Source: Methyloprofundus sedimenti
GTDB taxonomy: Bacteria; Pseudomonadota; Gammaproteobacteria; Methylococcales; Methylomonadaceae
Direction of reading: 5' to 3'
Assembly: GCF_002072955.1 (NCBI RefSeq)
Contig: NZ_LPUF01000001.1
Span: 2,378,896-2,442,895, forward strand
DNA: 64,000 nt
Shown piece by piece: positions 52,219 through 63,743 of the stretch. The notes beneath the pieces were generated by a model. It saw only the letters and a program-made list of their open reading frames with translations. It ran no database searches and was not told where the DNA came from. A program made the position numbers and the translations under genes. Within the stretch, counting starts at the first letter, position 1. Every line of letters begins with the position of its first letter.

Positions 52219-52944
52219 TTACTCTTTAGCGACGAGAGACAGGCCTTTAAGGACCAGTCGGGCATCAATGATAGCGACTAATTTTAAGCTATCAGCCAAA
52301 AATTCTGCATCCCCGCCGGTGAGTATTAATTGCACAGGATTTTTGTATTGAGCCAGTCCTTGCTCTATAAAACCTTTGATAGCGTTAAGGTTGCCATTAT
52401 ATATAGCCGCTTGTGTATCATTTGCCAGGCCCCGCGGGTATTGCTCTGAGCAACTGTTCAAGTTTGCAGTTCCTTTAGACAGGGCCTGTTGCAGCAAATT
52501 CAAGCCCGGCATAATCATGCCGCCTAAATGCTGACCAAGCTCATCTATAATATCCAGGGTTAGTGCTGATCCACAGGATACTATGCATACCGGCCTGGTG
52601 TAATAATGATATGCAGCTACCATTGAGAGCCAGCGGTCCACTCCGAGCCTGGTATAATCCGGGTAGGCATTGCGCACTCCATGCGCGTATTTCTGTGTTG
52701 TTATTTCCTGTATGATGATATCGGGCCATAATTGATAAGCAATGTACATGACTTGCTGTTTGATGCGTTGTGCTCCAACACAGGCCAGATAAATGCTTTC
52801 CGGTTTGCTTAATTGCTGCCAGGCAGCGCCTAATAACAGATCAATATTTGCATTAAGATATGCAAGAGCATGCATTTTGCCCAGATTACCGGCTTGCTGC
52901 TCCGCCCATTTTATGCGTGTGTTACCAATATCAATGAGTATCAT
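52219..52944 (-). CDS. coaX: Type III pantothenate kinase
   Basis: A 241-residue cytoplasmic enzyme for the first step of coenzyme A synthesis. The ASKHA-fold motifs are visible: phosphate-binding LIDIGNTRIKWAE, GVDRWLSMVAAY, VSCGSALTLDIID, GGMIMPGLNLLQQAL and LILTGGDAEFL. Its start overlaps the birA end by four bases, a linkage common in gammaproteobacteria. Confidence 0.94.
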   Translation of the reverse strand: MILIDIGNTRIKWAEQQAGNLGKMHALAYLNANIDLLLGAAWQQLSKPESIYLACVGAQRIKQQVMYIAYQLWPDIIIQEITTQKYAHGVRNAYPDYTRLGVDRWLSMVAAYHYYTRPVCIVSCGSALTLDIIDELGQHLGGMIMPGLNLLQQALSKGTANLNSCSEQYPRGLANDTQAAIYNGNLNAIKGFIEQGLAQYKNPVQLILTGGDAEFLADSLKLVAIIDARLVLKGLSLVAKE

Positions 52945-53993
52945 AGACGACGAAAACTCACTTCTCCGGAGGCAAAACTTTGTATTTGTCCTGTTTCAGT
53001 TTGTAATAATAACAGGCCTGCATCATTGATACCCATCACAGTACCATCGATTTTTGTATTCCCCATAAATAGACTTACTTGCTGTCCCTGCATACAATCA
53101 AACTGTCGCCACTGATCTCGATACTGTGCAAAAGCAGCCGGGGTGTAATGATGCGTCACTGCTATAAGTTGCTCAAGCAGGGTTGCGAGCAGTTGATTGC
53201 GTGAAAGCTTATGGGAGTTACCCAGGATTTCGTTGATATCCACCCAATCCTGTTGTATTTGAGCTCCGTCTTGTTCTGCCAGGTAAAGATTTAAACCTAA
53301 ACCGATAACCGCATGACAAGGTCCATCAGATTCTCCAGATACTTCAACGAGAATGCCGCCTAATTTTCGTTGCTGCCAATAGATATCATTGGGCCATTTA
53401 AGCCCTGCGTCATGAATACCATGTATTTTGAGTGCATTAATGACAGCAACACCGATTGCCAGACTTAAGCTCGACAAACTCGATGGGCCGCCTTGAAATT
53501 GCCAGGCAATCGACGCGTAAATATTACTGCCAAAAGGAGAAACCCATTGCTTGCCGCGCCGGCCTTTGCCTGCAGTTTGTTGTTCAGCTAAACAACACAC
53601 TGCAGAAGTTTCAGGGCGGGCATTACATAAAGCAACAAGATAGCGATTGGTGGAGTCTATTTGATCATGAATTTCAAGCTCTGCCAGGCATTGCCTAGTC
53701 TTAGTATTCAATAAACTATAAATAAGTGACTTATCCAGCAATTCCAGAGCAGTATGCAGACGATAACCTTTGCCATTAACGGCACTTATCGCTATGCCCT
53801 GCTCTTCCAGGCTATTAAGCTGCTTCCAGATAGCTGATCGACTAAGACCAATCTGTTCAGCTAATTCTGTTCCCGAATGAAACTTACCATCAGCTAATAT
53901 CCGTAATAAAAGCTTCTTGTTTGCTGAAAATTGCACCAGCTTCTCTAAAAATTGATTGAGAAATACACTATTGCAACATAAATTGCTGCCCAA
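52941..53993 (-). CDS. birA: Biotin-[acetyl-CoA-carboxylase] ligase / biotin operon repressor BirA
   Basis: A 350-residue BirA with an N-terminal winged helix (DGKFHSGTELAEQIGLSRSA, IWKQLNSLEEQGI) and a catalytic domain with the biotinyl-AMP loop QTAGKGRRGKQW, LKWPNDIYWQQRKLGGILVE and a C-terminal SH3-like domain. The DNA-binding domain implies it also represses biotin genes, none of which lie in the window. The exact start is uncertain: the frame opens at 53993 inside sppA, but GTG at about 53936 (VQFSANKK) is a tighter alternative. Confidence 0.93.
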   Translation of the reverse strand: MGSNLCCNSVFLNQFLEKLVQFSANKKLLLRILADGKFHSGTELAEQIGLSRSAIWKQLNSLEEQGIAISAVNGKGYRLHTALELLDKSLIYSLLNTKTRQCLAELEIHDQIDSTNRYLVALCNARPETSAVCCLAEQQTAGKGRRGKQWVSPFGSNIYASIAWQFQGGPSSLSSLSLAIGVAVINALKIHGIHDAGLKWPNDIYWQQRKLGGILVEVSGESDGPCHAVIGLGLNLYLAEQDGAQIQQDWVDINEILGNSHKLSRNQLLATLLEQLIAVTHHYTPAAFAQYRDQWRQFDCMQGQQVSLFMGNTKIDGTVMGINDAGLLLLQTETGQIQSFASGEVSFRRL

Positions 53994-54951
53994 GACTGCT
54001 TATAGACTGCGCAAATGAGGCTCCCATTTTTCCGGCAAGACGATCAATCAAGCGTTCTTGAACAGTAAAATCGACGCGTTTTTTAGCACCAATAATATCA
54101 GTTGCAACACTGTCATCATTACCAAAATCATCGACTAAGCCGATTTTTATTCCTTGTTCTCCAGTCCAGACCAGACCTGAGAAAGTATCATCATTGATGA
54201 GCAGGCGATCACCACGACCTTCTTTTACCGCAGCAATAAATTGTTGATGCACTTGTTCCAGCACGGCCTGCATATACTTCTTATCGCTTTCTTTTTCCGG
54301 AGAAAAAGGATCCATTAGTGCCTTATGCGCACCCGCAGTGACCAGGCGACGTTCCACACCCAGTTTTTTCATGGTATCAACAAAACCAAAACCATCCATA
54401 AGTACGCCTATAGACCCTACCAGACTGGATGGGTTAACGTAAATTTTATCGGCGGCGGCGGCAATAAAATAACAGCCTGAAGCACAAATATCTGAAGCAA
54501 CTGCATAAATAGGCAATTCCGGATTTTCAGATTTTATTTTTCTTATCTCATTAAATACATATGAAGATTGAACTGGACTGCCTCCAGGACTATTCACATG
54601 TAAAATAATCCCTTTCGTGTTTTCGTCTTTAACGGCATTACGTAAAGATTTTATAATTGCATCCGCATTCGCTTCCTGGCCTTCTGCAATCGGTCCGGTG
54701 ATATTAATCACCGCTGTATGTCCTTTACCCTCTGCATCATCCATACTTTGTTTTAGCGATGGATACATGCCTATGCCCAGGAGCGCGGCCAGATAAACAA
54801 ACATTAAACTTTTAAAGAAAATACCCCAACGCCTGGTGCGACGCTGTTCGGTAACAGCGGAAAAAGCAAGTTTCTCTATTACTTCACGTTCCCAACCGGC
54901 ATTCATGTCTTTTTTTTGATTGGGAGATTCGTCCCACTGGTTTTCACTCAC
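53968..54951 (-). CDS. sppA: Signal peptide peptidase SppA (S49 family, short form)
   Basis: A 327-residue inner-membrane serine protease. One N-terminal transmembrane helix (FFKSLMFVYLAALLGIGMYP), substrate-groove LHVNSPGGSPVQSSYVFNEI, catalytic Ser in ASDICASGCYFIAAAADK, NPSSLVGSIGVLM, and Lys in RRLVTAGAHKALMDPFSPEK. It is the single-domain form, half the size of E. coli SppA. It removes remnant signal peptides after cleavage. The 3' end overlaps the presumed birA start. Confidence 0.93.
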   Translation of the reverse strand: MSENQWDESPNQKKDMNAGWEREVIEKLAFSAVTEQRRTRRWGIFFKSLMFVYLAALLGIGMYPSLKQSMDDAEGKGHTAVINITGPIAEGQEANADAIIKSLRNAVKDENTKGIILHVNSPGGSPVQSSYVFNEIRKIKSENPELPIYAVASDICASGCYFIAAAADKIYVNPSSLVGSIGVLMDGFGFVDTMKKLGVERRLVTAGAHKALMDPFSPEKESDKKYMQAVLEQVHQQFIAAVKEGRGDRLLINDDTFSGLVWTGEQGIKIGLVDDFGNDDSVATDIIGAKKRVDFTVQERLIDRLAGKMGASFAQSISSLGQQFMLQ

Positions 54952-55124
54952 TCTATATCTCCTGCGTTATATTTTACTGTCTGGTGTAAATACTATCGTT
55001 ATTTTTACTCTATTTAAGGATACTAATTAACAAATAGACATCCTCTTGTTTTATGGGCATTATTGTATATATCAAGGGTACACGCCAGAATGTATAAAAT
55101 GATGACAAGTTGCGGTTACAGCAG

Positions 55125-56078
55125 CTATTTTTCTTTATCTAGCAGGGCTTGCAAATCTACGGGTAATGGTGCGATTAATTTCAGGATTTCCCCACTTATC
55201 GGATGCGCAAATTGTAATTTATGGGCATGTAAAAATAAGCGTTTATAGCCACGCCGTCTAAAATCTTTATTAATTTCATTTTCGCCATAGCGCTCATCGC
55301 CGATAATGGCATGCCCCAGCCATGCTGCATGCACTCTGATCTGATGGGTACGTCCAGTATAGGGTGACGCTTCAACCAAGGTAGTGTCATGATATAAGGC
55401 TAGTCGTCTAAACAGGGTTTTAGATGGCTTGCCTGAGGAACTTATTTTTACCATTCGTTCGCCTCCCTGGCTAATATTTTTTAACAAGGGCTGGTCAACG
55501 ATTATTTTTTGCTGTTCCCATCGGCCATGGAGCAAGGCTAAATAGTTCTTTTTAACGCCGTCTCCTCTAAAATACTCATGCAAAATACGTAATGTACTGC
55601 GTTTTTTAGCGATAATTAAACATCCTGAGGTATCACGATCCAGGCGATGAACTAATTCCAGAAAACGGCTATCCGGGCGTAATTCACGTAATGCCTCTAT
55701 CACTCCTGAACTTATACCCGAACCACCATGCACCGCAAATCCGGAAGGTTTATTGATCACTAATATGGCATCATCTTCAAACAAGATATCCCGTGTAAGA
55801 CTGGCGGTCAGGTATGCAGGTGCGGATACTAGCTGTTTTTCTTCAGTCACTCTTACCGGGGGAATTCTAACTATATCCCCTATACTTAATTTGTGTTTTG
55901 CATCGCAACGCCCTTTATTAATTCGAACTTCACCTTTACGTATAATCCGATAAATATGACTTTTAGGAACGCCTTTAAGTATATTCATCAAGAAATTGTC
56001 TAAACGCTGCCCTTCATGTGCATCTGTAATTTCTTTTAACTGAACCTTGGGAATAACTTTACTATCTTCTAATTTCAT
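55125..56078 (-). CDS. rluC: 23S rRNA pseudouridine(955/2504/2580) synthase RluC
   Basis: About 317 residues when started at ATG 56078 (MKLEDSKVIPKVQLKEI); a longer frame from 56156 adds an unlikely 26 residues. N-terminal S4 RNA-binding domain (GQRLDNFLMNILKGVPKSHI), catalytic Asp in ELVHRLDRDTSGCLIIAKK, and the YTGRTHQIRVHAAWLGHAII motif of RluA-type synthases. Divergent from rne across 676 bp, as in E. coli, which supports the RluC assignment over other RluA paralogues. Confidence 0.92.
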   Translation of the reverse strand: MKLEDSKVIPKVQLKEITDAHEGQRLDNFLMNILKGVPKSHIYRIIRKGEVRINKGRCDAKHKLSIGDIVRIPPVRVTEEKQLVSAPAYLTASLTRDILFEDDAILVINKPSGFAVHGGSGISSGVIEALRELRPDSRFLELVHRLDRDTSGCLIIAKKRSTLRILHEYFRGDGVKKNYLALLHGRWEQQKIIVDQPLLKNISQGGERMVKISSSGKPSKTLFRRLALYHDTTLVEASPYTGRTHQIRVHAAWLGHAIIGDERYGENEINKDFRRRGYKRLFLHAHKLQFAHPISGEILKLIAPLPVDLQALLDKEK

Positions 56079-56754
56079 AAGCCCATAATAGTGTAATCTT
56101 CTGTGGTATTCTATAAGTTTATTACAATTGATAATGTAACAGGTTATAATTGTCAAGCTATAGACTGAAATATGAATTGTCTATGCAAAGCTTGATATTT
56201 AGGAGTCTATATTCATTTCAAAGACATAACAACATATAAAAAACCGGTTGTTCCCGTGAATAGTCACTGATAATAATAAAGCAAAAAAATAGAATTTGGG
56301 TTTTTTCGCTCGACCCATGACGAGCGATACTCGACCTGATAAAGACCGAACGATAAGATAAGACCGTGTATTTTGCTTATCAATCCAGACTGTAATAACT
56401 TTTAGATATAACACCAGTAGAGCGCTACTATACCTGTTAGCCATGCTCCTGAACATGTGTTTTCAACTTAACAGTCAATCACTTGATTGAAAGCCATCAA
56501 ATTATATCGCTATTGCCAGTATGCAATATCAGTCGATGAAGTATGATGATATAAACACCAAAACTTTGAGTCTTTCTGTAAACTTCTGCGTAGTGAAATA
56601 ACTCATAGCTTGCTATGCGCCATCACAGTTGAATTTTACTAGATCGTCTATTCGGCCTGTTGTTAGTAGCTATTTCTATAGCCATTAACTGGCTGTATTA
56701 CAAAGTCTTATTTATCTTCTGCACGGAACATCAGGATCAAGCAAGGATAATTTA
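56079..56754. other. rluC-rne divergent intergenic region / rne 5' leader
   Basis: 676 bp without a gene. In enterics the rne gene has a long structured 5' UTR used by RNase E for autoregulation; the space here is compatible with that. I see several short inverted repeats but no match I can name. A minus-strand frame at 56199-56456 appears to be chance. Confidence 0.45.
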
Positions 56755-59001
56755 ATGAAAAGAATGCTTATCAACGCGTCGCAGCCTGAAGAACTGCGTG
56801 TAGCTTTGGTAGATGGTCAGAAACTATATGATTTCGACATAGAACACCCTTCACAAGAACAAAAAAAATCTAATATCTATAAAGGTATTATTACCCGCAT
56901 TGAACCCAGTCTGGAAGCAGCATTTGTTAACTATGGTGTTGATAAACATGGCTTCTTGCCACTTAAGGAAGTTTCACCCAGTGCTGTAAATTCAGACGAC
57001 CCAAATTTAAGTCGTGCAAAAATCAAAGACCTTTTAAAAGAAGGACAGGAAGTCATTGTTCAGATTGAAAAAGAAGAACGTGGCAACAAAGGTGCGGCGT
57101 TAACAACGTATATCAGTCTGGCAGGAACCTATCTGGTTTTAATGCCAAATAATCCCAAGGCTGGCGGGATTTCACGTCGTATTGAAGGTGAAACCCGCAA
57201 TGAATTACGTGACGCAATGGCTGGTCTGGAAGTTCCCGAAGATATGGGACTGATCGTGCGTACTGCCGGTTGCGGTAAAAGTACTGAAGAATTGCAATGG
57301 GACTTGAACTATCTATTGCAATTATGGGAAGCGATAGATCGCTCTTCTAAAGAACAAAGCATTCCTTTTTTAATTTTCCAGGAAAGCAATGTCATTATTC
57401 GTGCTTTACGTGATCATTTACGTGCAGATATAGATGAAATTCTGATTGATAAAGAGGCCTCTTTTAAATTAGTGCATAACTTCTTGAAACAAGTTATGCC
57501 GCATTATCTTAAAAAAGCGAAATTATACAGTGACGATGTGCCACTGTTTAATCGCTATCAGATAGAATCACAAATTGAAACTGCTTATAGCCGTGAGGTC
57601 CCGCTACCATCAGGTGGTGAACTTGTTATTGATCATACCGAAGCACTTACTTCAATAGATATTAACTCGGCACGCTCAACTAAAGGTAGCGATATAGAAG
57701 AAACTGCGCTAAATACCAATCTGGAGGCTGCTGATGAAATTGCTCGGCAACTAAGGTTACGTGATTTAGGTGGTCTGTTCGTTATTGATTTTATTGATAT
57801 GTTGTCTAATAAAAATCAACGCTCAGTTGAAAACAGATTACGTGATGCCTTAAAGATTGATCGTGCTCGTGTACAGACCAGCCGTATTTCTCGTTTTGGT
57901 TTGCTGGAAATGTCGCGTCAAAGATTACGCCCTTCTCTCGGTGATACAACTCAACTTACCTGCCCTCGCTGTAATGGTCAGGGAGAAATTCGTAATGTTG
58001 AATCGGTCGCTTTGTCTGTATTGCGTATTCTTGAAGAAGAAGCAATGAAAAGTGGTACTGATAAAGTTATTGCCCATTTGCCGATAGAATGCGCTACCTT
58101 CTTACTTAATGAAAAACGCCCTGCTATCGATCAAATTGAATCACGCTTGAATGTACGTATTATTGTCTTGCCGAGTAAGTATTTAGAGACACCCGCATAC
58201 GATATAGAACGCATTAAGTCAAAAGACGATGAAGGCACTGAAGAAACTGCCAGCTACACCCAGATAAAAGTAGAAGACACTTCATTGCCGGAATTTGCCA
58301 GGCAAGCAACACCTAAACCCGAGCAAGCTGCGATTAAAGAATTTTTGCCTGACGCACCTGCACCCGTGCAAAATAAAAAGACATCGGCTGGCTTGATTAA
58401 TCGTTTCTGGACTAAACTCATTGGCTCCTCAGAGGAGATCTCAAAAGAACCAGCTGAAGAAACATCAGAAAAAAGCTCAAGACCGGCTAGAGCGCCTGGC
58501 GACAAGCCACAAAACAACCGCAGAAACCCGAATAACCGCAGAAATTCACCTAACAGAAACAGGAACCCGAATAATCGCGATCGTAACGCCCAGCAAGGCA
58601 ATAAACCAGCTGATAACAGTGGTAATATTCAAAAACCAGCCGAGGTGAAAAGCAAAGAGCCCATAGCACCAACGACTGAGAGTAATGCCGAAGCGACTGA
58701 GTTAAAACCAAGAAACCAGAATCGCAAACCTAATCGTAGAGGTTATAACAGAAAGCCAAGAGCAGCAAAGCAAGGGACTGAAGACAATCAAGTCTCTGAG
58801 CCGTCTTCGCCTACACAGGAAAATACTAAAGTCGAGAAACAACAAGGCCCAAGTGAAGCTCCGGCGAAATTCGAAAAAAACACCGAAAGCCAGTCTTACG
58901 CAGCAAATTATCAAAAAATATTTCTGCCGCTAAAACAACACCATCAGAAACAAAACCTGATGTATCTGTATCTAATAAAGAAGACTAAATTAGGTATATA
59001 A
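56755..59001 (+). CDS. rne: Ribonuclease E
   Basis: A 748-residue endoribonuclease and degradosome core. N-terminal S1 domain ([20 protein letters not shown]), the 5'-sensor and DNase-I-like catalytic domain with Asp residues in [10 protein letters not shown] and [11 protein letters not shown], the Zn-link [11 protein letters not shown], then a disordered Arg/Asn-rich scaffold ([10 protein letters not shown]). The last 30 residues look wrong: the adjacent frame gives [20 protein letters not shown] and then NKED plus stop, more like a natural acidic tail. Insertion of one A in the A6 run at 58913-58918 would restore it. A strong terminator overlaps the stop codon. Confidence 0.94.
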   Translation: MKRMLINASQPEELRVALVDGQKLYDFDIEHPSQEQKKSNIYKGIITRIEPSLEAAFVNYGVDKHGFLPLKEVSPSAVNSDDPNLSRAKIKDLLKEGQEVIVQIEKEERGNKGAALTTYISLAGTYLVLMPNNPKAGGISRRIEGETRNELRDAMAGLEVPEDMGLIVRTAGCGKSTEELQWDLNYLLQLWEAIDRSSKEQSIPFLIFQESNVIIRALRDHLRADIDEILIDKEASFKLVHNFLKQVMPHYLKKAKLYSDDVPLFNRYQIESQIETAYSREVPLPSGGELVIDHTEALTSIDINSARSTKGSDIEETALNTNLEAADEIARQLRLRDLGGLFVIDFIDMLSNKNQRSVENRLRDALKIDRARVQTSRISRFGLLEMSRQRLRPSLGDTTQLTCPRCNGQGEIRNVESVALSVLRILEEEAMKSGTDKVIAHLPIECATFLLNEKRPAIDQIESRLNVRIIVLPSKYLETPAYDIERIKSKDDEGTEETASYTQIKVEDTSLPEFARQATPKPEQAAIKEFLPDAPAPVQNKKTSAGLINRFWTKLIGSSEEISKEPAEETSEKSSRPARAPGDKPQNNRRNPNNRRNSPNRNRNPNNRDRNAQQGNKPADNSGNIQKPAEVKSKEPIAPTTESNAEATELKPRNQNRKPNRRGYNRKPRAAKQGTEDNQVSEPSSPTQENTKVEKQQGPSEAPAKFEKNTESQSYAANYQKIFLPLKQHHQKQNLMYLYLIKKTKLGI

Positions 59002-59042
59002 AGGGCATAAACAGGTCATTCCTGTTTATGCCCTTTATCTTT
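59000..59042 (+). terminator. Rho-independent terminator of rne
   Basis: A perfect 16-bp stem (AAAGGGCATAAACAGG with its complement) around the loop TCATT, followed by ATCTTTTTA. It begins inside the rne stop codon. Confidence 0.92.
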
Positions 59043-59129
59043 TTATTTCTGTCTTTAGTGGAATTTATCTGCTATGATTGAAAAAATTTACAGATATTAT
59101 TTATAGACATTTTAGAGAACACAAGAAAC

Positions 59130-59348
59130 ATGGCAAAAGAAGATCAAATTGAAATGGATGGTACGATTATCGAAACCCTCCCGAATACAATGTTTAGAGT
59201 TGAGCTGGAAAACGGCCACGTTATCACGGCCCATATATCTGGCAAAATGCGTAAACATTATATTCGCATCCTGACTGGTGATAAGGTTAAGGTAGAAATG
59301 ACCCCTTATGATTTAACAAAAGGACGCATTACATTCCGTATGCGCTAA
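59130..59348 (+). CDS. infA: Translation initiation factor IF-1
   Basis: 72 residues, full length, a single S1-type OB fold. Hallmark segments: [39 protein letters not shown] and [13 protein letters not shown]. It binds the ribosomal A site of the 30S subunit during initiation. Convergent with clpA, whose stop lies 28 bp further, as in many gammaproteobacteria. Confidence 0.98.
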   Translation: MAKEDQIEMDGTIIETLPNTMFRVELENGHVITAHISGKMRKHYIRILTGDKVKVEMTPYDLTKGRITFRMR

Positions 59349-59376
59349 GCTTACGCCTAACGCATACCCCCCTAAT

Positions 59377-61638
59377 TTAATTATTTTCCGGTAGACTTAG
59401 CTGTTTACTTTCAATGGCAAATGCTAATTCTTTATTCTGAACGGTCACATGTACATGACCACCCTGCTCTAGTTTTCCGAATAATAAATCGTTTGCCAAA
59501 GGTTTTTTAATTTTTTCCTGAATCAGTCTAGCCATCGGTCTCGCCCCCATTTTTGGGTCACAACCGTGCTCTGCTAACCAGAGTCTTGCTTCCGCATCAA
59601 GACTAAAGGTTACATTTTTCTCTAGTAATAATGTTTCCAGTTCAAAAATAAATTTATCAACAACATTTCCTACAATTGCGATATCCAAAGGCTTGAATTG
59701 AATAATCGTATCCAGGCGGTTTCTAAATTCAGGAGAAAATGACTTTTCCACGACACGCAAGCTATCACTAGAATGCTCTTGTCTGGTAAAACCTATAGAA
59801 GCGCGGCTACCCTCCTCTGCTCCCGCATTTGTCGTCATCACCAGAATAATATTTCTAAAATCCGCTTTACGCCCATTATTATCGGTTAATGTGCCATGAT
59901 CCATAACCTGTAGAAGCAAATTAAAGACATCAGGGTGTGCTTTTTCCAGCTCATCTAATAATAATACTGCATGAGGGTGCTTATTCACCTGTTCAGTCAA
60001 TAAACCCCCTTGATCATAGCCGACATAACCCGGTGGCGCTCCAATTAAGCGTGAAACTGTATGGCTTTCCATATATTCAGACATATCAAAGCGAATTAAC
60101 TCAACTCCCATCAGGTTAGCCAATTGTTTGGTTACTTCTGTTTTACCAACACCTGTAGGTCCGGCAAATAAAAATGAGCCAATAGTTTTAGTCGCTTCTC
60201 TTAGTCCTGCTCTGGATAATTTAATCGCTGAGGCTAAAGCCTCAATTGCATCATCCTGACCAAATACCAGCATTTTTAGATTTTTCTCAAGACTTTTTAA
60301 CTTATCTTGATCATTGCTAGAAACAGATTTAGGTGGAATTCTTGCAATTTTAGCGACAACTTCCTCGATAGCATGCGCATCGACCAAATTATTACGCAGT
60401 TCATCAGGCACCAGTCTTTGTCTCGCACCTGCTTCATCAATGACATCTATCGCTTTATCGGGTAAAAATCGGTCACTAATGTGTCTATCTGATAATTCGG
60501 CGGCTACACGCAAGCTCTCCAGAGTGTATTTAAGCTCATGATGCTCTTCAAAACGGCTTTGCAAACCTTTTAAAATCATAAATGTTTCATCAACCGTAGG
60601 TTCACTTACATCTATTTTCTGAAAACGACGTGCCAAAGCGTGGTCTTTTTCAAAAATACCTCTATATTCATTATAAGTTGTGGAACCTATACATCGCAAT
60701 TGCCCAGAGGCTAAAGCGGGCTTAATTAAATTGGAAGCATCCATGACCCCGCCAGAGGCAGAGCCGGCACCGATAATAGTATGAATTTCATCGATAAATA
60801 AAATGGCATTGCTATCCATGGCTAGCTGATTCATCAAAGCTTTAAGACGCTTTTCAAAGTCACCGCGATATTTTGTACCTGCAACCAGAGCCCCTAAGTC
60901 AAGAGAATAAATAACGCATCCATGTAGAATTTCAGGAATATCTTCTTCAACAATTTTCTTAGCCAGGCCTTCTGCAATGGCTGTTTTACCAACTCCTGCC
61001 TCACCAACCAATAAAGGGTTATTTTTTCGACGACGACATAAAACCTGGACAGTGCGTTCTAATTCCAGCTCACGGCCAATTAACGGGTCAATTTTACCTT
61101 CGACTGCCTTTTGATTCAGGTTAGTTGTATATTTATCTAATGGAGTTTCAGCTGCTTCTGGCTCAACATTTCCAGCACTTTCTTTTTGCTCTGGAATTTC
61201 ATGGTCTGCTCTTGATATACCGTGCGATAAATAATTAACTACATCCAGGCGCTGTATGTCCTGTTTATTTAATAAATATACAGCATGCGAATCTTGCTCA
61301 CTAAATAAAGCAACTAATAAGTTTGCCCCATCAACTTCCTTTTTATCAGACGCTTGAGCATGAAATACAGCGCGCTGCAAAACTCGCTGAAAACCTAATG
61401 TCGGTTGTGTTTCTCGTCTGCCTTCTATGGATAATAAGCTGATAGTTTCATCAATAAACTGGGTTAAGTCTCCACGTAAAGCAGGGACATCACAAGCGCA
61501 AATTGATAATACCTGCAGAGCACTATCATTATCCAAAAGTGCTAATAACAAATGCTCAACAGTAATAAATTCATGGCGCTTTTCATGTGCTGATACAAAA
61601 GCCAGATTCAGTGTTACTTCAAGGTCTTTACTTAACAT
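59377..61638 (-). CDS. clpA: ATP-dependent Clp protease ATP-binding subunit ClpA
   Basis: A 753-residue AAA+ unfoldase of ClpAP. Clp-N domain repeats (residues 1-145), first AAA module with Walker [15 protein letters not shown] and Walker [16 protein letters not shown], second AAA module with [15 protein letters not shown] and [14 protein letters not shown]. An IGF-type ClpP-binding loop is visible ([14 protein letters not shown]). clpS lies 21 bp upstream and supplies the N-end-rule adaptor. Confidence 0.97.
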   Translation of the reverse strand: MLSKDLEVTLNLAFVSAHEKRHEFITVEHLLLALLDNDSALQVLSICACDVPALRGDLTQFIDETISLLSIEGRRETQPTLGFQRVLQRAVFHAQASDKKEVDGANLLVALFSEQDSHAVYLLNKQDIQRLDVVNYLSHGISRADHEIPEQKESAGNVEPEAAETPLDKYTTNLNQKAVEGKIDPLIGRELELERTVQVLCRRRKNNPLLVGEAGVGKTAIAEGLAKKIVEEDIPEILHGCVIYSLDLGALVAGTKYRGDFEKRLKALMNQLAMDSNAILFIDEIHTIIGAGSASGGVMDASNLIKPALASGQLRCIGSTTYNEYRGIFEKDHALARRFQKIDVSEPTVDETFMILKGLQSRFEEHHELKYTLESLRVAAELSDRHISDRFLPDKAIDVIDEAGARQRLVPDELRNNLVDAHAIEEVVAKIARIPPKSVSSNDQDKLKSLEKNLKMLVFGQDDAIEALASAIKLSRAGLREATKTIGSFLFAGPTGVGKTEVTKQLANLMGVELIRFDMSEYMESHTVSRLIGAPPGYVGYDQGGLLTEQVNKHPHAVLLLDELEKAHPDVFNLLLQVMDHGTLTDNNGRKADFRNIILVMTTNAGAEEGSRASIGFTRQEHSSDSLRVVEKSFSPEFRNRLDTIIQFKPLDIAIVGNVVDKFIFELETLLLEKNVTFSLDAEARLWLAEHGCDPKMGARPMARLIQEKIKKPLANDLLFGKLEQGGHVHVTVQNKELAFAIESKQLSLPENN

Positions 61639-61659
61639 ATTAAATGCTCCTCAAGCCGT

Positions 61660-61983
61660 TTAGGCTTCTTCCATTGCACACAATAAAGGATGCTGATTTT
61701 CGCGTGAATAATTATTTACTATCTCAACTTTTGTTTCTGCCACGTCTTTTGAGAATACACCACAGACCCCCATACCTTGAGTATGTACATGCAACATAAC
61801 TTGTGTTGCAGCCTCTTCGCTCATGGCAAAAAAATCAACCAATACCTCAATTACAAAATCCATTGGAGTGAAGTCATCATTAAGTAAAATCACTTTAAAT
61901 AAAGGCGGTTTTTTTAATTTAGGTGTCGCTTCTTGTATAGCTAGTGCATCATCATGGTCTATGGATGTATTAAGGTCACTCAT
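61660..61983 (-). CDS. clpS: ATP-dependent Clp protease adaptor ClpS
   Basis: 107 residues. The core motif is [20 protein letters not shown] (the NDDFTPM pocket that binds N-degrons), followed by [20 protein letters not shown]. It delivers N-end-rule substrates to ClpAP. Cotranscribed with clpA; divergent from nudJ-mnmA. Confidence 0.97.
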   Translation of the reverse strand: MSDLNTSIDHDDALAIQEATPKLKKPPLFKVILLNDDFTPMDFVIEVLVDFFAMSEEAATQVMLHVHTQGMGVCGVFSKDVAETKVEIVNNYSRENQHPLLCAMEEA

Positions 61984-62118
61984 TTTTTTCTACAATTTCA
62001 ACAATAATCTAATTTAGCATTTAATATTGAGGTTAAATTCTCAATTTCAATTCTTTATAAAGTATAATAGCCTTTAATTGATTAGACTACAGCCTTTTTT
62101 ACAACTAAAGGATAATTC

Positions 62119-62574
62119 ATGGTTTGGAAGCCTCATGTAACAGTCGCAGCCATCATTGAACGCGATCAGCGTTTTCTTTTAGTCGAAGAGGAAACTGTCA
62201 ACGGCATAGCATTCAACCAGCCAGCAGGGCATTTAGAACCAGGCGAAAGCCTTATTAATGCAGTAAAGCGCGAAGTTAAAGAAGAGACGGCCTGGCAGTT
62301 TACACCTGAATTTATTACCGCTATACAACTTTGGCGTAAAACGCCTGATTTTCCAAGTTTTCTGCGAGTCTGCTTTGTGGGTGCATGCCATAATCATCAG
62401 CCTGACCAAACACTGGATGATGGCATTATAGCGACACATTGGTTAACACGCGATGAAATTATTGCCAAAAAATCAGCATTGCGCAGTCCTCTGGTTTTAA
62501 CAACCATTGACCAATACTTACAGGGTGAACGTTATCCGCTCACCTTATTAAAAACATTTTTAGATTTAGAATAA
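62119..62574 (+). CDS. nudJ: Nudix hydrolase NudJ-like
   Basis: A 151-residue Nudix enzyme with the complete box [20 protein letters not shown] plus TAW. Preceding [14 protein letters not shown] and the [12 protein letters not shown] stretch match NudJ (phosphatase on HMP-PP and nucleoside di/triphosphates). Its stop codon overlaps the mnmA start (TAATG), the same neighbour as in E. coli. Confidence 0.92.
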   Translation: MVWKPHVTVAAIIERDQRFLLVEEETVNGIAFNQPAGHLEPGESLINAVKREVKEETAWQFTPEFITAIQLWRKTPDFPSFLRVCFVGACHNHQPDQTLDDGIIATHWLTRDEIIAKKSALRSPLVLTTIDQYLQGERYPLTLLKTFLDLE

Positions 62575-63665
62575 TGAGTAAAAATATTATCGTTGGCATG
62601 TCAGGAGGCGTAGACTCTTCAGTAACTGCCGCGCTATTACTGGAACAAGGCCATCAAGTCTCCGGCGTGTTCATGAAAAACTGGGATGAAGATGACGGGA
62701 CAGATGAATGTACGGCCTTAGAAGACCTGGCTGATGCTCAGCAAGTCTGTGATACCTTAGGTATCGAATTAAAAACTGTTAATTTTGCAAGCGAATACTG
62801 GGATGAAGTTTTTGAAGTTTTTCTTGCAGAATTTGCTGCTGGACGCACGCCTAATCCAGATATACTGTGCAACAAACATGTCAAATTTAAAGCATTTTTA
62901 AATTATGCAACTGAAGACCTCGGGGCTGAGTATATCGCCACAGGCCACTACGCTCGTGTTAATGAAAAAAAAGGTGAATATTTTTTACTCAAGGGTTTGG
63001 ACCCAGGTAAAGAACAAAGTTATTTTTTATACACTTTAGGTCAAACAGCCTTATCAAAAACCTTGTTTCCCATTGGTCATTTACATAAAACCGAAATCCG
63101 CAAAATGGCTGAAAAATATGGCTTTGCGAATCATCACAAAAAAGACAGTACCGGAATTTGTTTTATAGGCGAGCGTAAATTTAAGGAATTTCTACAGCGC
63201 TATTTGCCAACGCAGCCTGGAGAAATGCGCACTTCAGAAGGTCAATATATAGCTCAGCACTCGGGCTTAATGTATTACACCTTTGGTCAGCGACAGGGTC
63301 TTGGTATTGGAGGCGTTAAAAATGCCCCTGATGAGCCCTGGTATGTATTAGATAAAGATTTAGACAACAATATACTGATAGTTGGTCAAGGCCATGATAA
63401 CCCTTTAATGCTACATAATGTATTAGAAGCAAATCAACTAGACTGGTGCAGTAACCAGCCGCTCACTAACATTATCCAATGTACTGCAAAAACACGTTAT
63501 CGCCAGAAAGATCAGACCTGTAAAGTCATCCCTCTACCCGAGAATAGAGTAAAAGTTGTATTTGAACAGCAACAACGTGCGATTACACCAGGACAATCAG
63601 TCGTATTTTATGCCAGCGAGGTTTGTTTAGGCGGTGGAATTATTGAAACTAAATATAATAAATAA
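62574..63665 (+). CDS. mnmA: tRNA-specific 2-thiouridylase MnmA
   Basis: A 363-residue ATP-dependent enzyme that makes the 2-thio group of s2U34 in tRNA. PP-loop [16 protein letters not shown], catalytic Cys in [12 protein letters not shown] and in [13 protein letters not shown], and [13 protein letters not shown]-type motif ([17 protein letters not shown]). Translationally coupled to nudJ. Confidence 0.97.
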   Translation: MSKNIIVGMSGGVDSSVTAALLLEQGHQVSGVFMKNWDEDDGTDECTALEDLADAQQVCDTLGIELKTVNFASEYWDEVFEVFLAEFAAGRTPNPDILCNKHVKFKAFLNYATEDLGAEYIATGHYARVNEKKGEYFLLKGLDPGKEQSYFLYTLGQTALSKTLFPIGHLHKTEIRKMAEKYGFANHHKKDSTGICFIGERKFKEFLQRYLPTQPGEMRTSEGQYIAQHSGLMYYTFGQRQGLGIGGVKNAPDEPWYVLDKDLDNNILIVGQGHDNPLMLHNVLEANQLDWCSNQPLTNIIQCTAKTRYRQKDQTCKVIPLPENRVKVVFEQQQRAITPGQSVVFYASEVCLGGGIIETKYNK

Positions 63666-63743
63666 TCTTTAATCAAAGGATTTGACGATTCGAGTTATTG
63701 ACACTGTTATGCAATAATCAGGATATCCAAATATTCAGGAAAA

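Noticed and set aside
56199-56456. Minus-strand 85-residue frame in the rne leader region
   Set aside because: No motif or RBS; overlaps the expected rne regulatory leader.
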